A stretch of 64,000 bases of DNA, taken from Theropithecus gelada (lineage: Eukaryota; Chordata; Mammalia; Primates; Cercopithecidae). This document shows, one piece after another, positions 22,586 to 33,840 of this stretch. The DNA lies in assembly GCF_003255815.1 (NCBI RefSeq), contig NC_037673.1, positions 160,620,793-160,684,792 on the forward strand. The letters are read 5' to 3'. The notes beneath the pieces are model-generated. The model was not told the DNA's origin, did no database searches, and saw only the letters and a program-made list of their open reading frames with translations. The translations under genes were made by a program, and so were the position numbers. The stretch's first letter is position 1, and each line of letters opens with the position of its first letter.

Positions 22586-22640
22586 GATATATATATATAT
22601 ATAGTATATAAATATATATATATATATATATATGGGGGGG
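22586..22640. repeat. (TA)n microsatellite followed by G7
   Basis: About 48 bp of TA/AT alternation, then seven G (22634-22640), directly before the T18 of an inverted Alu. The order TA tract, G7, T18 is unusual. Confidence 0.9.
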
Positions 22641-22941
22641 TTTTTTTTTTTTTTTTTTGAGATGATGAAGTCTTGCTCTGTGACCCAGGCTGGAGTGCAG
22701 TGACATGATCTCGGCTCACCGCAACCTCCGCCTCCTGGGTTCAAGCAATTCTCCTGCCTCAGCTTCCCGAGTAGCTAGGACTACAGGTGCGTACCACTAT
22801 ACCCAGCTAATTTTTGTAATTTTAGTAGAGAGGGGGTTTTGCCATGTTGGCCAGGTTCGTCTCTAACTCCTGACCTCAAGTGATCCAACCACCTCGGACC
22901 CCAAAGTGCTGACATTACAGGTGTGAGCCACGCCCCCAGCC
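22641..22941 (-). mobile_element. Alu (AluS-type)
   Basis: Reverse-orientation Alu. T18 start, 'gaccaggctggagtgcag'-like text at 22682, end 'gccacgcccccagcc'. Minus-strand ORFs across it are Alu readings. Confidence 0.94.
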
Positions 22942-23099
22942 CAGATAAATGTTTTCTTATTTCTTCCACTCTTCTCCAAACTATCTACATTTTTGCCCAA
23001 AGCTACCAATAGACCTTTCCCACTATTTTTAACACTGATTTTATCGAGGCCAGTCTCTTTAGGAGTCAAGAGCTTGTGGACACTATCCCTGCTTCAGTT

Positions 23100-23710
23100 G
23101 GTCACCAAAAATACTCAGTCCCCTCAACACCCCTCTTCCCCATTTAGCCAGGTTCTGATTATTTCAAACGTTCAAATTCCATCCCTCCTTCCCGATGACT
23201 CCCCCCCACACTCTGTTCATTCGCTTCAACTCTCAATTGCTATTGTACTTTTCTGCTGTTCCACACAATTTAGCAGTTACTCATAAGATGTCTTGTATTA
23301 TTAATGGATATTTTACACATTCTAGCTTGCATCCCCTAACTAAAACACAAGCTTGCAGAGTCAGGAATTGTACAAAAACACTTTTGTATCCCAAGGCAGT
23401 TCCAAACACTTCATGGCCAGAGTCCAAATCTCCATCAGGGCTGATCGTTATTCACCTATCAAGTCTTGGTTTCAAATACATTCGTGAAACCTTCATCCTC
23501 TCTCAGTACCTGGCACATACCTGTATTATGGTCATTTCAGCCCGTTGTGTTGTCATCTTTTTCTGCTTTCCTTTTGTCTCCCCACTAGGAGCACAGCCTG
23601 ATGTGGTAAAGGATTATGTATCTTATCAACTATATCCTTAGTATTTAGCACAATGCCTAGTGGAGGATAGGGGCTCGCGATGTATTTGCTAAATTAATAA
23701 GTCAATAATC
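23100..23710 (+). repeat. Possible L2 LINE relic
   Basis: C/T-rich text with weak L2 order. The clearest parts are 'agtacctggcacatacc', 'cccactaggagcacagcctg' and 'agcacaatgcctagtggagg'. The 148-residue ORF at 23195-23641 runs through it and has no recognisable domain. Confidence 0.45.
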
Positions 23711-23869
23711 TTAGTCTCCTTTCATTTATGCAGGCATAAGGTATTTTTCTTTTATAAGAAGATTCAGAAAATGTGGATAAACTTTGAAAAAATTATCTGC
23801 TTAGATCTTTAAAACATAGGTAAAACCAAGTAAAAATTTTTATTGACATTTTGTTCTGTGCACAGAGTA

Positions 23870-24100
23870 TAATACAGTTGTTAAATAGACTTGAGCTTTG
23901 CAATCAAACATATCTGTGTTCTGATTCTGCATGACCTTGAGGAAGTTCCATAGCCTTCATAAGTCTCAGTGACCTCATAAAAAGTGAAAATTGACTGACT
24001 ACCTCACAGTGTTATTGTAACAATTAAGTAGTGTAATGCATGTAGAACTCCTGGCAAACTGACTAGCACAGAATGAGTCTTCAGATCATTTTAATCAATT
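23870..24100 (+). repeat. MIR SINE
   Basis: Sense MIR: 'atacagttgttaaatagact', 'gcatgaccttgaggaagttc', 'cagtgttattgtaacaatta', 'tagcacagaatgagtc'. Confidence 0.75.
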
Positions 24101-24271
24101 ATTCTTTATTAAGGCAACTTAATAGGAGAAAAGACTGAATGTTATTTCTTGTGCTTCACAGATATATTCTAGATTAATATACATTTAAAAATATACAAAG
24201 CATAAACACAGACAAGTAGAATACCTTTGATTACACAGCTACAAAAATCTGACTACCTTGAAATACTATGT

Positions 24272-24476
24272 CAGGGTTAGCAAACTTTCTCTGTAAGGCC
24301 AAATAATAAAAGTCTCAGGCTTTGTGAACTATATGATTTCTGCCACAACTACTAATCTCTGTCATCATAGCATAAAAGTAGCCACAGACAACACATACAC
24401 AAATGAGCATAGCTATGTCCCAATAAAACATTATTTACTAAAACAGGTAGTGGGCTAGATTTGCCAACTATTGTAG
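24272..24476 (+). mobile_element. hAT-Charlie non-autonomous element (MER58-like, name tentative)
   Basis: It starts 'cagggttagcaaactttctc' and ends 'gatttgccaactattgtag', imperfect inverted termini. Inside are 'aggctttgtgaactatatga', 'gccacagacaacacatacac' and 'ccaataaaacattatttact' in family order. Confidence 0.75.
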
Positions 24477-25003
24477 TATAGAGATACACTCTCTCTCACA
24501 AGATAATTCTACAATAGGTAATAATTTTATATTTGTATATTTGCTCAATGATGCCAAAATTTAAATGAACAGAAGTGTTTAAAAGGTAATGTTTAAGAAA
24601 CTTGAATGTATATTTCATTCTTTAAAGGCGTTTGAATACAGTACATGAAATTCCTAACCTCAGTTGTGAATTAGTTATTTACCAATGACAAGGTTTAAGT
24701 TCTTCAGTGGCCATGAGTAAGTTAAGTTTGTTATCACTTTTTGCTCTGGTGCAGTATTTTCCAAATAGTAAATGCTCAATTCACATATACATTAAAGTAA
24801 ATACTAAGAAAACCCTCACATGTAACTAGACACAATTCTGGTCATGTATCTTTGAAATCAACTGGAGACATTATCAATTAATACAAAGTTCCTGGGCTTT
24901 ATCCAAACAAGCTTACCTCTCTGCTCCAGATGCTCATCTTGCCGACTGTGTGTCTCCAGGTAAGTTCTGTAATGGAGGAGAAATAATAATATTTGTCCTG
25001 AAG

Positions 25004-25515
25004 CAATGGTTGTCAGCCAGAGTGCAGTTTTGCCCCCATGGCACATTTGCAATGTCTGAAGATATTTTCAATTTTTTTTTGAGATAGAGTCTTGCCCTAT
25101 TGCCCAGGCTGCAATGCAAGTGTGCAATCTCAGCTCACTGCAGCCTCTGCCTCCCGGGCTCAAGAGATCCTCCCACCTCAGCCTCCCAAGTAACTGGGAC
25201 GACGGGTGTGCACCACCACGCCCAGCTAATTCTTGTATTTCTTGTGGAGATGGGCTTTTGTCATTTTGCCCAGGCTGGTCTCCAACTCCTAGGCTCAAGT
25301 GATCCTCCTGCCTCAGCCTCCCAAAGTGCTGGGATTACAGGTGTGAGCCACTGCACTCTGTCTTATTTTCACCATTTGGGATGAGAGATGGTACTGGTTT
25401 CTAATGAGTAGAGGCCAGAGATTGTGCTCAATATCTTACCATACCCAGGACAGTCCCTACCCTGAAATAATTATCCAGCCCAAAATGTCAATAGTTCCAA
25501 GTTGGGCAAACTCTG
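25004..25515 (-). mobile_element. MER20 hAT element split by AluJ
   Basis: Left part 25004-25070 ('caatggttgtcagcc', 'ttgcaatgtctgaagatatt') and right part 25364-25515 ('agtagaggccagagattgtg', 'ttatccagcccaaaatgtca', 'ggcaaactctg') form one MER20 in antisense, about 219 bp once the Alu is removed. The family is non-autonomous and non-coding. Confidence 0.85.
25071..25363 (-). mobile_element. AluJ in MER20
   Basis: Diverged reverse-orientation Alu with AluJ-like features ('gctcaagtgatcctcctgcc'). Target duplications tattttca (25063-25070 and 25364-25371) are perfect. ORFs at 25068-25384 on both strands are Alu readings. Confidence 0.93.
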
Positions 25516-26764
25516 CTCTGAGGTTTTTGTGAGGATTAATTCACATAGTGCTCTAAAAGTTTAGCAGAATACTGAGCTCAATAAATCTTAACTGTTAATA
25601 AGACTGATTTCTATCGACTGGTAGAAAATATACCTTTATGCAAATTTCAAGTGAACACAAACATGTAGAAAAATAAGTGAACTCTCTATTTTTTGTGCTA
25701 GATGCTTATTGAAGCATTTATTTAGATTAAATAATAAAATTAATACCTAGTCATGTATGTATTGACATCTAGAATCCATATGCTCTTTGTGAGCCTTGAA
25801 AGGTTTTGAATGATACTTGACTATTCTGTCATTGCCATGGTAAATGTTTTATCTTGTTGTTAATATCTGACTTACTTAAAATTCATGTGGGAAATTTGAA
25901 AGTTCTATTTCCTATCTTGCAAATCAATGACAACTTAATCAATGCTGCTAAAACAAGCCCCAGTTCTTATGTAGTAGAAGAGTAAACAAGCTGGAGAATT
26001 AAAAGTGACAGCGTCTTCACATCAAGGACAGAGAGCATATTTCTATCTTGTTCTTCTATGTCTGCAGCGCGAAAGGTTCCATCTGCTTGCCTCTTTCCTC
26101 AGGGAATTGAAGCACCTTGAAAAGGATAAGGAAACTTCAACATTACAACAATGTTTCATATCATTAGGCTCAAATTAGGTAAATAACAGAATCCTAAGCT
26201 GATGACACATCCCGGGTTTGCACTAATCGTAATTTGCAATCTCCATCCTTGTCATCAGAACCTTTTTGCCTAGCTGCTGCTTCTGTTCCCACCCTCTGGG
26301 TACAACTGAAGGAGGAGGCAGTCAAAAGGAAAAACAGAAATATCTCCAAGATGGCACTTACAAAAAGCAACAACAATGACAAAGTATAAACGCATACACA
26401 CACGTCGAAGTTTATGTTCTTACTCAAATGCAAGCATCAACAATGGCCTGCTGTCAGCAAGTTAAAATGACTGGGGTTGTGTCAGTCTTCCATTACATGA
26501 GGGTATGCAAACTCATGTTAATACGTATCAGTTAGTACCAAATGAGTGAATGAGTCAGGAGTGATGAGTGAAGTGTGAGGGAAATTGGACTGTTCCTGTG
26601 CCATCTAAAAGGGTAATGGATATTCAATTCTGCTTATTTTTGGTCACTGCATACGAGTGCAGAGTGGTTAAGTCTTCCAATTTTTTTCTAAGACAGGAAT
26701 CTGGAAACATTGACATAATTCCATCAAGGAATGAGATTGAAATAAATATACAAACAATTAAAAA
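25516..26764. other. No gene or repeat recognised
   Basis: About 1.2 kb. A slightly GC-richer patch lies around 26040-26330 ('ctgcagcgcgaaaggttcc'). ORFs here (26194-26433, 26568-26768) have no recognisable motif. Confidence 0.4.
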
Positions 26765-26955
26765 GTAGTGTAAAATAGTACAACCACTCTGGAAAACTGG
26801 CACTTTCTAATAAAGTTAAATGTACACCTACCATAGACAATTCTACTTCTAGATCTTTACCTTAGATAAATGGAAACATATGTCTATGAAAATGATTTAT
26901 ATAAAAAATTCACAGCAGCTGTTTCATAATAGCCCCAAACCGGAAACAACTACCA
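26765..26955 (+). repeat. L1M LINE fragment
   Basis: 'caaccactctggaaaactgg', 'aagttaaatgtacaccta', 'ttcacagcagctgtttcata', 'aatagccccaaaccggaaac' match the end of old L1 ORF2. Confidence 0.8.
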
Positions 26956-27454
26956 CTTCTCTTCCAGTCATTATTCGGATGGCATGCTTCCCCGTGCTTT
27001 GATTACTCTCCTTTGAATATGTTTCCTTTTGTCTGACTTCCATTTATAATGTAAGATTTTCAGTGTTGTTAGACAGTACAGAGCACAGTGAAGCTGGTCT
27101 CGGATTTATATTACTTTCCATATTTTCACAGATGTAGTCAAAGAAAATACTAGGTATTTTGTTAGTTACATGTTTTCATCAATTTATGTTTTTTAATAGA
27201 TTCATATTGAACATAGTTACTTAAATGGTTCAAACATTTATATATCTGCCTCTGATTATCTGCCTTTTTAGTTCTATTCCTGTACCAAAACATTACTTGT
27301 TCTCTTATATTTTTGCTCAAATGGCATATTGCAATTCATTTTAATCTTGTTTGATTTGATTTATCCACTTCCGTAAGCTATTTAACTTTACTGAAATGCT
27401 CTCCGTTGTGAGAGACAGTTTTATTTGAAACAACAGCATTGTAACTATCTCCAT
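26956..27454. other. No gene or repeat recognised
   Basis: About 500 bp of T-rich unassigned DNA. Confidence 0.4.
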
Positions 27455-27680
27455 CCTGATGGACATATACTATATGCTAGGTGCATTTATGTTAGTTATC
27501 CCACATCATCCATACAATGGGTAGATGGCCTTTTCCAAATTATAGTTTTATAGATGAGGAAATTGAGGTTTAGAATAGTTAAATCACTTGAATAAAGCTA
27601 CACATCTGATAAATGGTGAAGCCAGAGCTCTCTTCCGAGTCTTAACAATTTCAAAATCCATATGCCTAATCATTTTGATT
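27455..27680 (-). repeat. MIR SINE
   Basis: Antisense MIR: 'tactatatgctaggtgcatt', 'tatagatgaggaaattgagg', 'ctgataaatggtgaagccag'. Confidence 0.85.
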
Positions 27681-28689
27681 TTATTTATCTTTAATTTGAA
27701 AATAATTCCTTCTGATCATTCTATCCATTGCTAAAATTTATAGTAAGACTTGGGTCAAAGTTCTCATGCTTTAAGAACACTCTTCTTGAGTAACACACAC
27801 ATTTCTCACTTAGCTTAAATAAGATAACAACCAACTAAATTTACAAAAATGCATCTCACCCACCCTGTTTCTAAAACTTAGTCCAAAAAGATATAATTAA
27901 AGACTTGAATGAACACTTGGACTTCAGCATAACAATCATGTTTATTCATCTTTTCCAATTTTGTTCTAGTCAACTCATGTGTGTTTAGCCTAAGACACTT
28001 CTCTTGCCTGCACACACTGTCTTATTTCTGAAATCAGACTGCTTCTAAAAATTGATGTATATATTAAATGCAACAGCATTTGTAAGAGTGATGTCCCACT
28101 GAGGAGCTAGGGTAACCTGTCATGAATCTTTTGAATGCTAAAGATTATGTTCCAGTCTATAGTTATCAATATTCTTCTTTGAAAATGAGAGCTACCTTTT
28201 TCTTCTCAACTTTCTTGTGCCTCTCCTATTGGTCTTTTATTCTATTTGATTAATTCAATATCAAGTTTTCAATCTCATTGGCAAGTTTTCTCACTTTGGG
28301 ACTTAGACACCCAAAGCCTGGCCATAAAGCCATTTATTCAGGGCAGAATGGTTCTCCCCAACCACTTTACCTGCATGGTGCCTCAACCACTTCTCTCAAG
28401 TGTTTGTTCCACTCTTGAGATGCTATGCTTTTGGGGGGATAAAAAAATGTAGCTTGTTAACTTCAAGCACTTTTTTGTTTTCTTCTCGTAAATGTGAAAA
28501 CCTTGAAAGATCTTTTGTTTGTCCTTGTGTACTTATAAACATCAGGTCTTTGAATTTCAGCTTTCCTGAATTTGTTCTTAACTCAAAACTTCTATTTGTC
28601 TTTGTTCTTTATATGCATGCTTTAAAAAATCTAAGGCTAATATAGATTTCCTTATTCAACAATTTTTAAGAAAAATAAAACCTAGCATT
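27681..28689. other. No gene or repeat recognised
   Basis: About 1 kb. ORFs at 28246-28452 and 28400-28645 overlap in different frames and show no motif. Confidence 0.4.
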
Positions 28690-28870
28690 TTAGAGTATTT
28701 ATGAATTAGAAATTCTAAGTGTCTTACAAACTTACCTAATCTAAACCTTCTAAAAATTGTAAACAGTTACCTCCATTTGACAGATACTGAAATTGAGACT
28801 CAGAGAGTTTAAGTGACTTAGCCATAAAAATGTAGAACTAATCCATTTAATTTTAAACCCCAGGCTCATA
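28690..28870 (-). repeat. MIR SINE
   Basis: Antisense MIR: 'acctccatttgacagatact', 'gaaattgagactcagagagt', 'ttaagtgacttagcc'. Confidence 0.75.
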
Positions 28871-29026
28871 ACTAACATTCTTGACAAAAGTCTCACCTTC
28901 TGTCAAGTCCTGTATTCTTTTCTTACCATCTTGCTTTCCATCATTCTTACCATTGCCACAGAACAATGCCTACTTTTTCTCTCAACATTTAAAATTATAT
29001 CTGAAGACTTTGAATTATATCTTCCT

Positions 29027-29326
29027 GGGCCAGGTGTGGTGGCTCACGCCTATAATTCAGCACTTTGGGAGGCCAGGTGGATCACAAGGTCAAGAGATCG
29101 AGACCATCCTGGCTAACATGGTGAAATCCAGTCTCTACTAAAAAATACAAAAAATTAGCTGGGCATGGTGGCGGGTGCCTGTGGTCTCAGCTACTGAGGA
29201 GGCTGAGGCAGGAGAATGGTGTGAACCTGGGAGGCGGAACTTGCAGTGAGCCAAGATCACGCCACTGCACTCCAGCCTGGGTGACAAAGCGAGACTCTGT
29301 CCTCTCCAAAAAAAAAAAAAAAAAAA
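29027..29326 (+). mobile_element. Alu (AluY/Sc-like)
   Basis: Full Alu with perfect 14-bp target duplications (aattatatcttcct) at 29013-29026 and 29327-29340. It has a long A tail and the 'gatcacaaggtcaagagatc' box typical of the Y/Sc lineage. ORFs nearby are partly Alu readings. Confidence 0.95.
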
Positions 29327-29639
29327 AATTATATCTTCCTTATTTATCCAGGTTATATTTGTCATAAGGAACAATTCAATCTAACAGAATGATACTTAAT
29401 AAATATTCTTATAGGAAAGCTTGTGTAAAATGTAGGATTTATACATACTTTTACCATTCCTCTACTGCATTGATCTGATTTATGTACTTTGGAATAAGTC
29501 AGACATATATTACAAAGAAATAGGATACAAGGTGGAATATTATAGTTTACATAAGAGATACATGTTCAAATAAGAGTTGGCAGGAGGGAAGCATGACTTC
29601 CCTCAGGGGAGTCATGGAGGAACCAGACTCTTCACTCTG

Positions 29640-30070
29640 TGGCACATATCACAGTTTTCTACTAAAACTTGTTACCTTCCTCCCTGTGGTAATAGGATTT
29701 TGCTGGATACCTGTTAGACTACATTTCCCAGGCTCCCTTGCAGGTTTTTGGGGGCACCGAGGGGACTATGTAACAAAGTTTTCTCCAAGGGAATGCAATA
29801 AAAATGAAGGAGCCTCCAAGCCACTTTTTAAAAATCAAATGAATCTCTTGAACATTCTCTTTTACCTTCTATTGTCTGGATTTGAATTAGAAGGGCCTGG
29901 TAGTACAGCAGAGCCAGGAGGTGGTAGGCACCAGGGTCCTTGAATCAGTGTGGATGAGAGTTACCAGTAGACCAGAAATACCAGCCTTGTATTGTAAATG
30001 ATCAAGAGATAACCTTCTGTTATGTTAAGCCACTGGTATTTGGAGAAGGGAGTCTGTAATGGCAGCTTCT
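29640..30070 (+). repeat. Probable old LTR (MaLR-like)
   Basis: Phrases 'actacatttcccaggctccc', 'ttgcaggtttttgggggc', 'gttaagccactggtatttgg' and 'gtaatggcagcttc' resemble the common mammalian LTR ending in 'gttaagccactgagatt'. The family is uncertain. A 116-residue ORF (29593-29943) lies over it without a known domain. Confidence 0.5.
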
Positions 30071-30229
30071 CTTACTTTATAACATACTTTTCAAGCATCT
30101 AACAAAATATATCTACCACCTTTCACAATTTTGCAACTGGAAGGGTTAGGGAAAAGTATATCCTGGGGCCTCGGGAAAAAAAAAAAAAAAAGGAAAGAAA
30201 AAAATTACAAATGGCTTAACACAATAATT

Positions 30230-30537
30230 CTGTAGAAGATATAGTCAATGAAAGCACACGTGAAGGAGTAATCAGTTCTGCCTAAGAGAGTGTTTAAAAG
30301 ATTCACAGGGGAGGAAACTTGAAGAATGAAGATATGTTTTTGGAGAAGTTGGAAAATAACGTAGGAAATGAGAACAGCATGAACAAAATTTAGAGATTAA
30401 AGAATGAACACTGACCACTTCATGGGAAATTTAGTTTGGCCGAAACACTTGACACAAAAGAAATGAGAATAGACCCCGGAAGGGGCTCAAGGATGGAAAG
30501 TAAAACTAGGCCAGATCTTGAAGCCTTTTGGATACCT
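30230..30537 (-). repeat. L2 LINE relic, left part
   Basis: Antisense L2: 'gagaacagcatgaacaaaat', 'ctaggccagatcttgaagcc'. It appears to resume at 31025 after the LTR inserted in it. Confidence 0.55.
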
Positions 30538-31024
30538 TGTATAGTAGGCAGAATAATGACTTCCCTAAAGATGTAAGTATGATAGGCTACAAGGCAAAGG
30601 GAATTAGGGTTGCAGATGGAATTACAGTTGCTCATCAGCTGACCTGAAGACATTAAGATAAGGAGACTATTTTAGATTACCTCAGTGGGCTCAACGTAAT
30701 CACAAGGGTTTTTAAAAGGGTTAGAGAAAGATGTGACTATGAAAAAGCAGAGAGATGGCAACAGGACAGGAGTTGGCCTGATAATGTTGGCTTTGAACAC
30801 AGAGGAAGGGGCTACCAGCCAAGGCAAGCAGGTGGTCACTAAAAACTGGAAAAGGTCAGGTAATGGGTTCCTCCCAGAGCTCCTGAAGGTAAGCCAACCC
30901 TACTAACGTTTTGATCTTAGCTCAGTGGGATCCAAGTCAGACTTTTGAGCCGCAGAAAATAAATTTGTGCTCTTTAAGCCACTCGGTGTGGTTACTTATT
31001 GTAGCAGCAATAGGAAACTAATAC
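30538..31024 (+). repeat. Solo MLT1-type LTR
   Basis: It starts 'tgtatagtaggcagaataat' and ends 'ggaaactaatac'. Inside are 'tgcagatggaattacagttg', 'cagtgggctcaacgtaatca' and 'tctttaagccactcggtgtg', all in MLT1 order. It splits an antisense L2. Confidence 0.8.
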
Positions 31025-31215
31025 TTCTTGCTCAACCTGATCTTGGAGAACAGATGAATATTGGGATCAGAATTGCCCCCAGGAGGGTCCACCTGGGAGC
31101 AGTGTGCAAAATGGGTTAATTGGGCAGGACCAGAAAAAGAAAAATAGAGACCTATTTTTAACAGATTAGGCCCCCAGTAAGATGTTGGAAGGCAACTAAT
31201 GAAGCAGAAATAAGG
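31025..31215 (-). repeat. L2 LINE relic, right part
   Basis: 'ggcaggaccagaaaaagaaa' and 'agtaagatgttggaaggca' are compatible with antisense L2 continuing from the left part. Confidence 0.4.
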
Positions 31216-32749
31216 AAGCTGAGAGAAAAAATACGCTATGCAGTGAGAATAAGCTTGTTTTCAGATTCTGTGCTATCCAGAAATTTGCGGATGCAATGTA
31301 TTGTTAAAGCGATGTATTGTGTGAACTTACACAGATATAGGAGAATAATTCCAGTTTGGCGATACATTTCAAGATATCATTAAAAATACTGAAAACAAAA
31401 CCAAGGTTTCTTGCTCCTGTTCATGCTTCTGAAGCATTTGTAAATCTTGATGCTTTTCCCTTCACATACTATTTTATGCACAATGCAGATGTAGCCTTAT
31501 GCTGCAAATGCAGGCCTGTGTAAAAGTGACATCTTGTGTTGCTCTGATGCATTGCATTTCTTGTTCTCCCTGTCACAATTCCTCTGGTCTGGAAATTCTT
31601 TTGCTTTTATTTTGCTAAAGAGCAAAGAAAGACTAAACTAAAATTATTGCAACATAAAGCATATGACTCATGGTATTAAAAATTACATTGTTTTCTATCT
31701 TATTTATAAATTATATGATAGTGACAGGTAAATCATTCCAATGACAGAATTTATATCTGCCCTTGTACTGGATTGTAAGCCTGAGACAGAAGAGTTTGAT
31801 TTTTTTAAATTAAATTTAGTAGTTATTATGAAGATGTCTTAGAACAAAAAAAAAATCCACTGGTTTGAAATGTCTGGAAACTAGCCTGTTTTCTATTTTC
31901 AGGAAATGTTACTTTTCATGGCTGATGAGGTCCTTGTGGTTTCAGGTGTGAGTATATTATCCTATCTCTTGCTGTAAATTCACTTCACTGCTAAGTTTGA
32001 GGCTCGATGGCAATTATATCAAAACTTGCCAATTCATTTTAGGCCACAGATAGGATACTCACACACTTGAGTAAATAAAAAAGTATGCAAAATTCTGGAA
32101 AAATATCAATGTGATCAATAAAATTAATTATGAGGATGTCAAATGTTCCCTTCTTCCCCATGGTTAACAGGCTGGTATCAGAAATACTAGAGAGGGAAAA
32201 TCTTTCCAGCAGGTTAGTAAGGATTAAGGTGACATAATGCAATCTAGAATAATGGGGAACAGAAAAGAATATATGGTTGAAAACGAAAAAGAAAACTAAA
32301 TGAAAGAAACAGCATGCCATATGACCACCACAGATAGAGAGGGAGAGAAAAGCCCAAAGCTTAAAGCTAAAAGAGAAAGGAAGGTCTGAAATCTCGAATA
32401 ATAAAACTAGGGGACTGCTGGGAAGAAACACTCTGGAGAAGAAAGAAAAGGTGCCTAGATCAAAGATAGATGAGACAGAATCTTAAACGAAGAGGAATAA
32501 ATGGTTGTCAAAGGCAGAGAAAACCACAGAAGCTAGAAGCTGGCTGTTGGAGAACGTGATTACAGATCCCACCCTTAGATGGGGATGAGACTGAAGGATA
32601 TGAGGGAAGGATATAGCTTCACTTGTATCATTAAACAGTAAATTGCCGCTGGTACAAACTCATCATTCCCTCAAAGTTTACAGCCCCCCAAAAATGAAGG
32701 CAAATAACAACTGTTAGCTATGGTAAAGACAAAGTGGTTGGTCAAATCT
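31216..32749. other. No gene recognised, possible conserved element 31390-31640
   Basis: 31390-31640 is repeat-free and balanced in composition, with octamer/C-EBP-like words ('atgctgcaaatgcagg', 'ctgatgcattgcatttc'). 32050-32580 is purine-rich. The 130-residue minus-strand ORF at 32039-32431 is its pyrimidine-rich complement, with no conserved motif. Confidence 0.35.
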
Positions 32750-32945
32750 GACACCTAGGTTTGAAGCTTGGATTTCACTTGTTTTTTGATCTTCGCAAGT
32801 TCCCTAACTATTCATCTTGTTTCCTCATCTGTAAAGTGAAGACAGCTGCCCCTTTTTCCTAAAGTTATTGTGAGGGAGAAGTGAGATGCGAAACTCTCCT
32901 TGTGCCTAGTGGTCAGTAATCAGTAGATACTAAAACTTCATTAAT
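32750..32945 (+). repeat. MIR SINE
   Basis: Sense MIR: 'aggtttgaagcttggatttc', 'tttcctcatctgtaaagtga', 'gtgcctagtggtcagtaatc'. Confidence 0.85.
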
Positions 32946-33223
32946 GATTGGTTGGGAGATTGGCTTTAGCTCTTTCTTGCCTAAGTAAATCATGATGACA
33001 CACACACACGCGTGATCAATAAGAGAAATAGATTTCTAAAATTGTTTTTGTATTAAATGTGGAGATGGGGAAGATGATTACTGCCCTTTCTTGGCAAAAA
33101 AGAACAGTCAAGGACAACAGAGAAGTTTGGGGGCAGGCCACTTGTCAAAGGTAGAAGTTTTAATCTCTTTGTATATTGTTTCCCACATTAGCATATAGAG
33201 GTTGTGGTGGGAAGAATGTTATA

Positions 33224-33605
33224 TAGTTGATCTTTGAATAATGCAGGGGTTAGGGGTGCTGACCTCCATGCATTTGAAAAATCTATATATAACTTTTAAC
33301 TCCACCAAAATTTAACTATTAATAGCCTATTGAGAAAGCAAGAGAAAATACAGCAGTATTAAGAAAATCAGTGTTATTTTAAAAGTCATAATAGAAAATA
33401 CATTTACTATTCACTAAGAGGAAGTGGATTATCATAAAGGTCTTCAACCTCATCTTCAACATTGAGTAGACTGAAAAGGAGGAGGAAGAGCAGGGGTTGG
33501 TCTTGAGGGGTTGGCCTTGCTGACTCAGGAGTGGTAGCGGGTGAAGAAAATCTGTGCACGGGTAGACCCACACAGTTCAAATTTGTGTTGTTCAAGGGTC
33601 AGCTA
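33224..33605 (-). mobile_element. Tigger-type (TcMar) DNA element, 382 bp, TA duplications intact
   Basis: Inverted ends: 'tagttgatctttgaataatg' at 33224 and 'gtgttgttcaagggtcagct' up to 33605. TA dinucleotides flank both ends (33222-33223 and 33606-33607), as expected for Tc1/mariner insertion. It is a deletion derivative: the middle of the autonomous element is missing. Short minus-strand ORFs at 33379-33595 are leftover Tigger text in two frames and are not functional. Subfamily uncertain. Confidence 0.85.
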
Positions 33606-33659
33606 TACAGTTCACTGTGTTTTAATCCCACAAGATCAGGGATAATTTACCTGGGATAA

Positions 33660-33840
33660 AGTATGGTCTGTGGGCTGCCTGCAACATTACCCACCATGAT
33701 GCCTGTTCAAACTGCAAAGTCCTGGAGTCATACCCAGACTTTCTAAAACACATCTCTAGGAGTGGAGCTCAATGACCTAATGTTTGTAGCAAGATCCCTG
33801 GGTAAGACTGGAGAACCCTAAAATTTGAGACACTTTCAGC
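33660..33840 (+). repeat. Possible MER5-type hAT relic
   Basis: 'gtatggtctgtgggctgcct', 'gagtcatacccagactttct' and 'accctaaaatttgagacac' follow MER5-like order but are badly eroded. Confidence 0.5.

Noticed and set aside
23195..23641. 148-residue ORF, longest in the window
   Set aside because: Probably an L2-like relic with C/T-rich text; no domain, no splice context, overlapping ORF in another frame.
25068..25384. ORFs of 62-94 residues on both strands
   Set aside because: Direct translations of an AluJ; typical Alu peptide text.
32039..32431. 130-residue minus-strand ORF, very hydrophobic
   Set aside because: It is the complement of a purine-rich stretch, which automatically gives F/L/S-rich translations; no conserved motif.
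33379..33595. Proline/serine-rich ORFs in two frames on the minus strand
   Set aside because: Leftover text of a Tigger-type element, cut at both ends.
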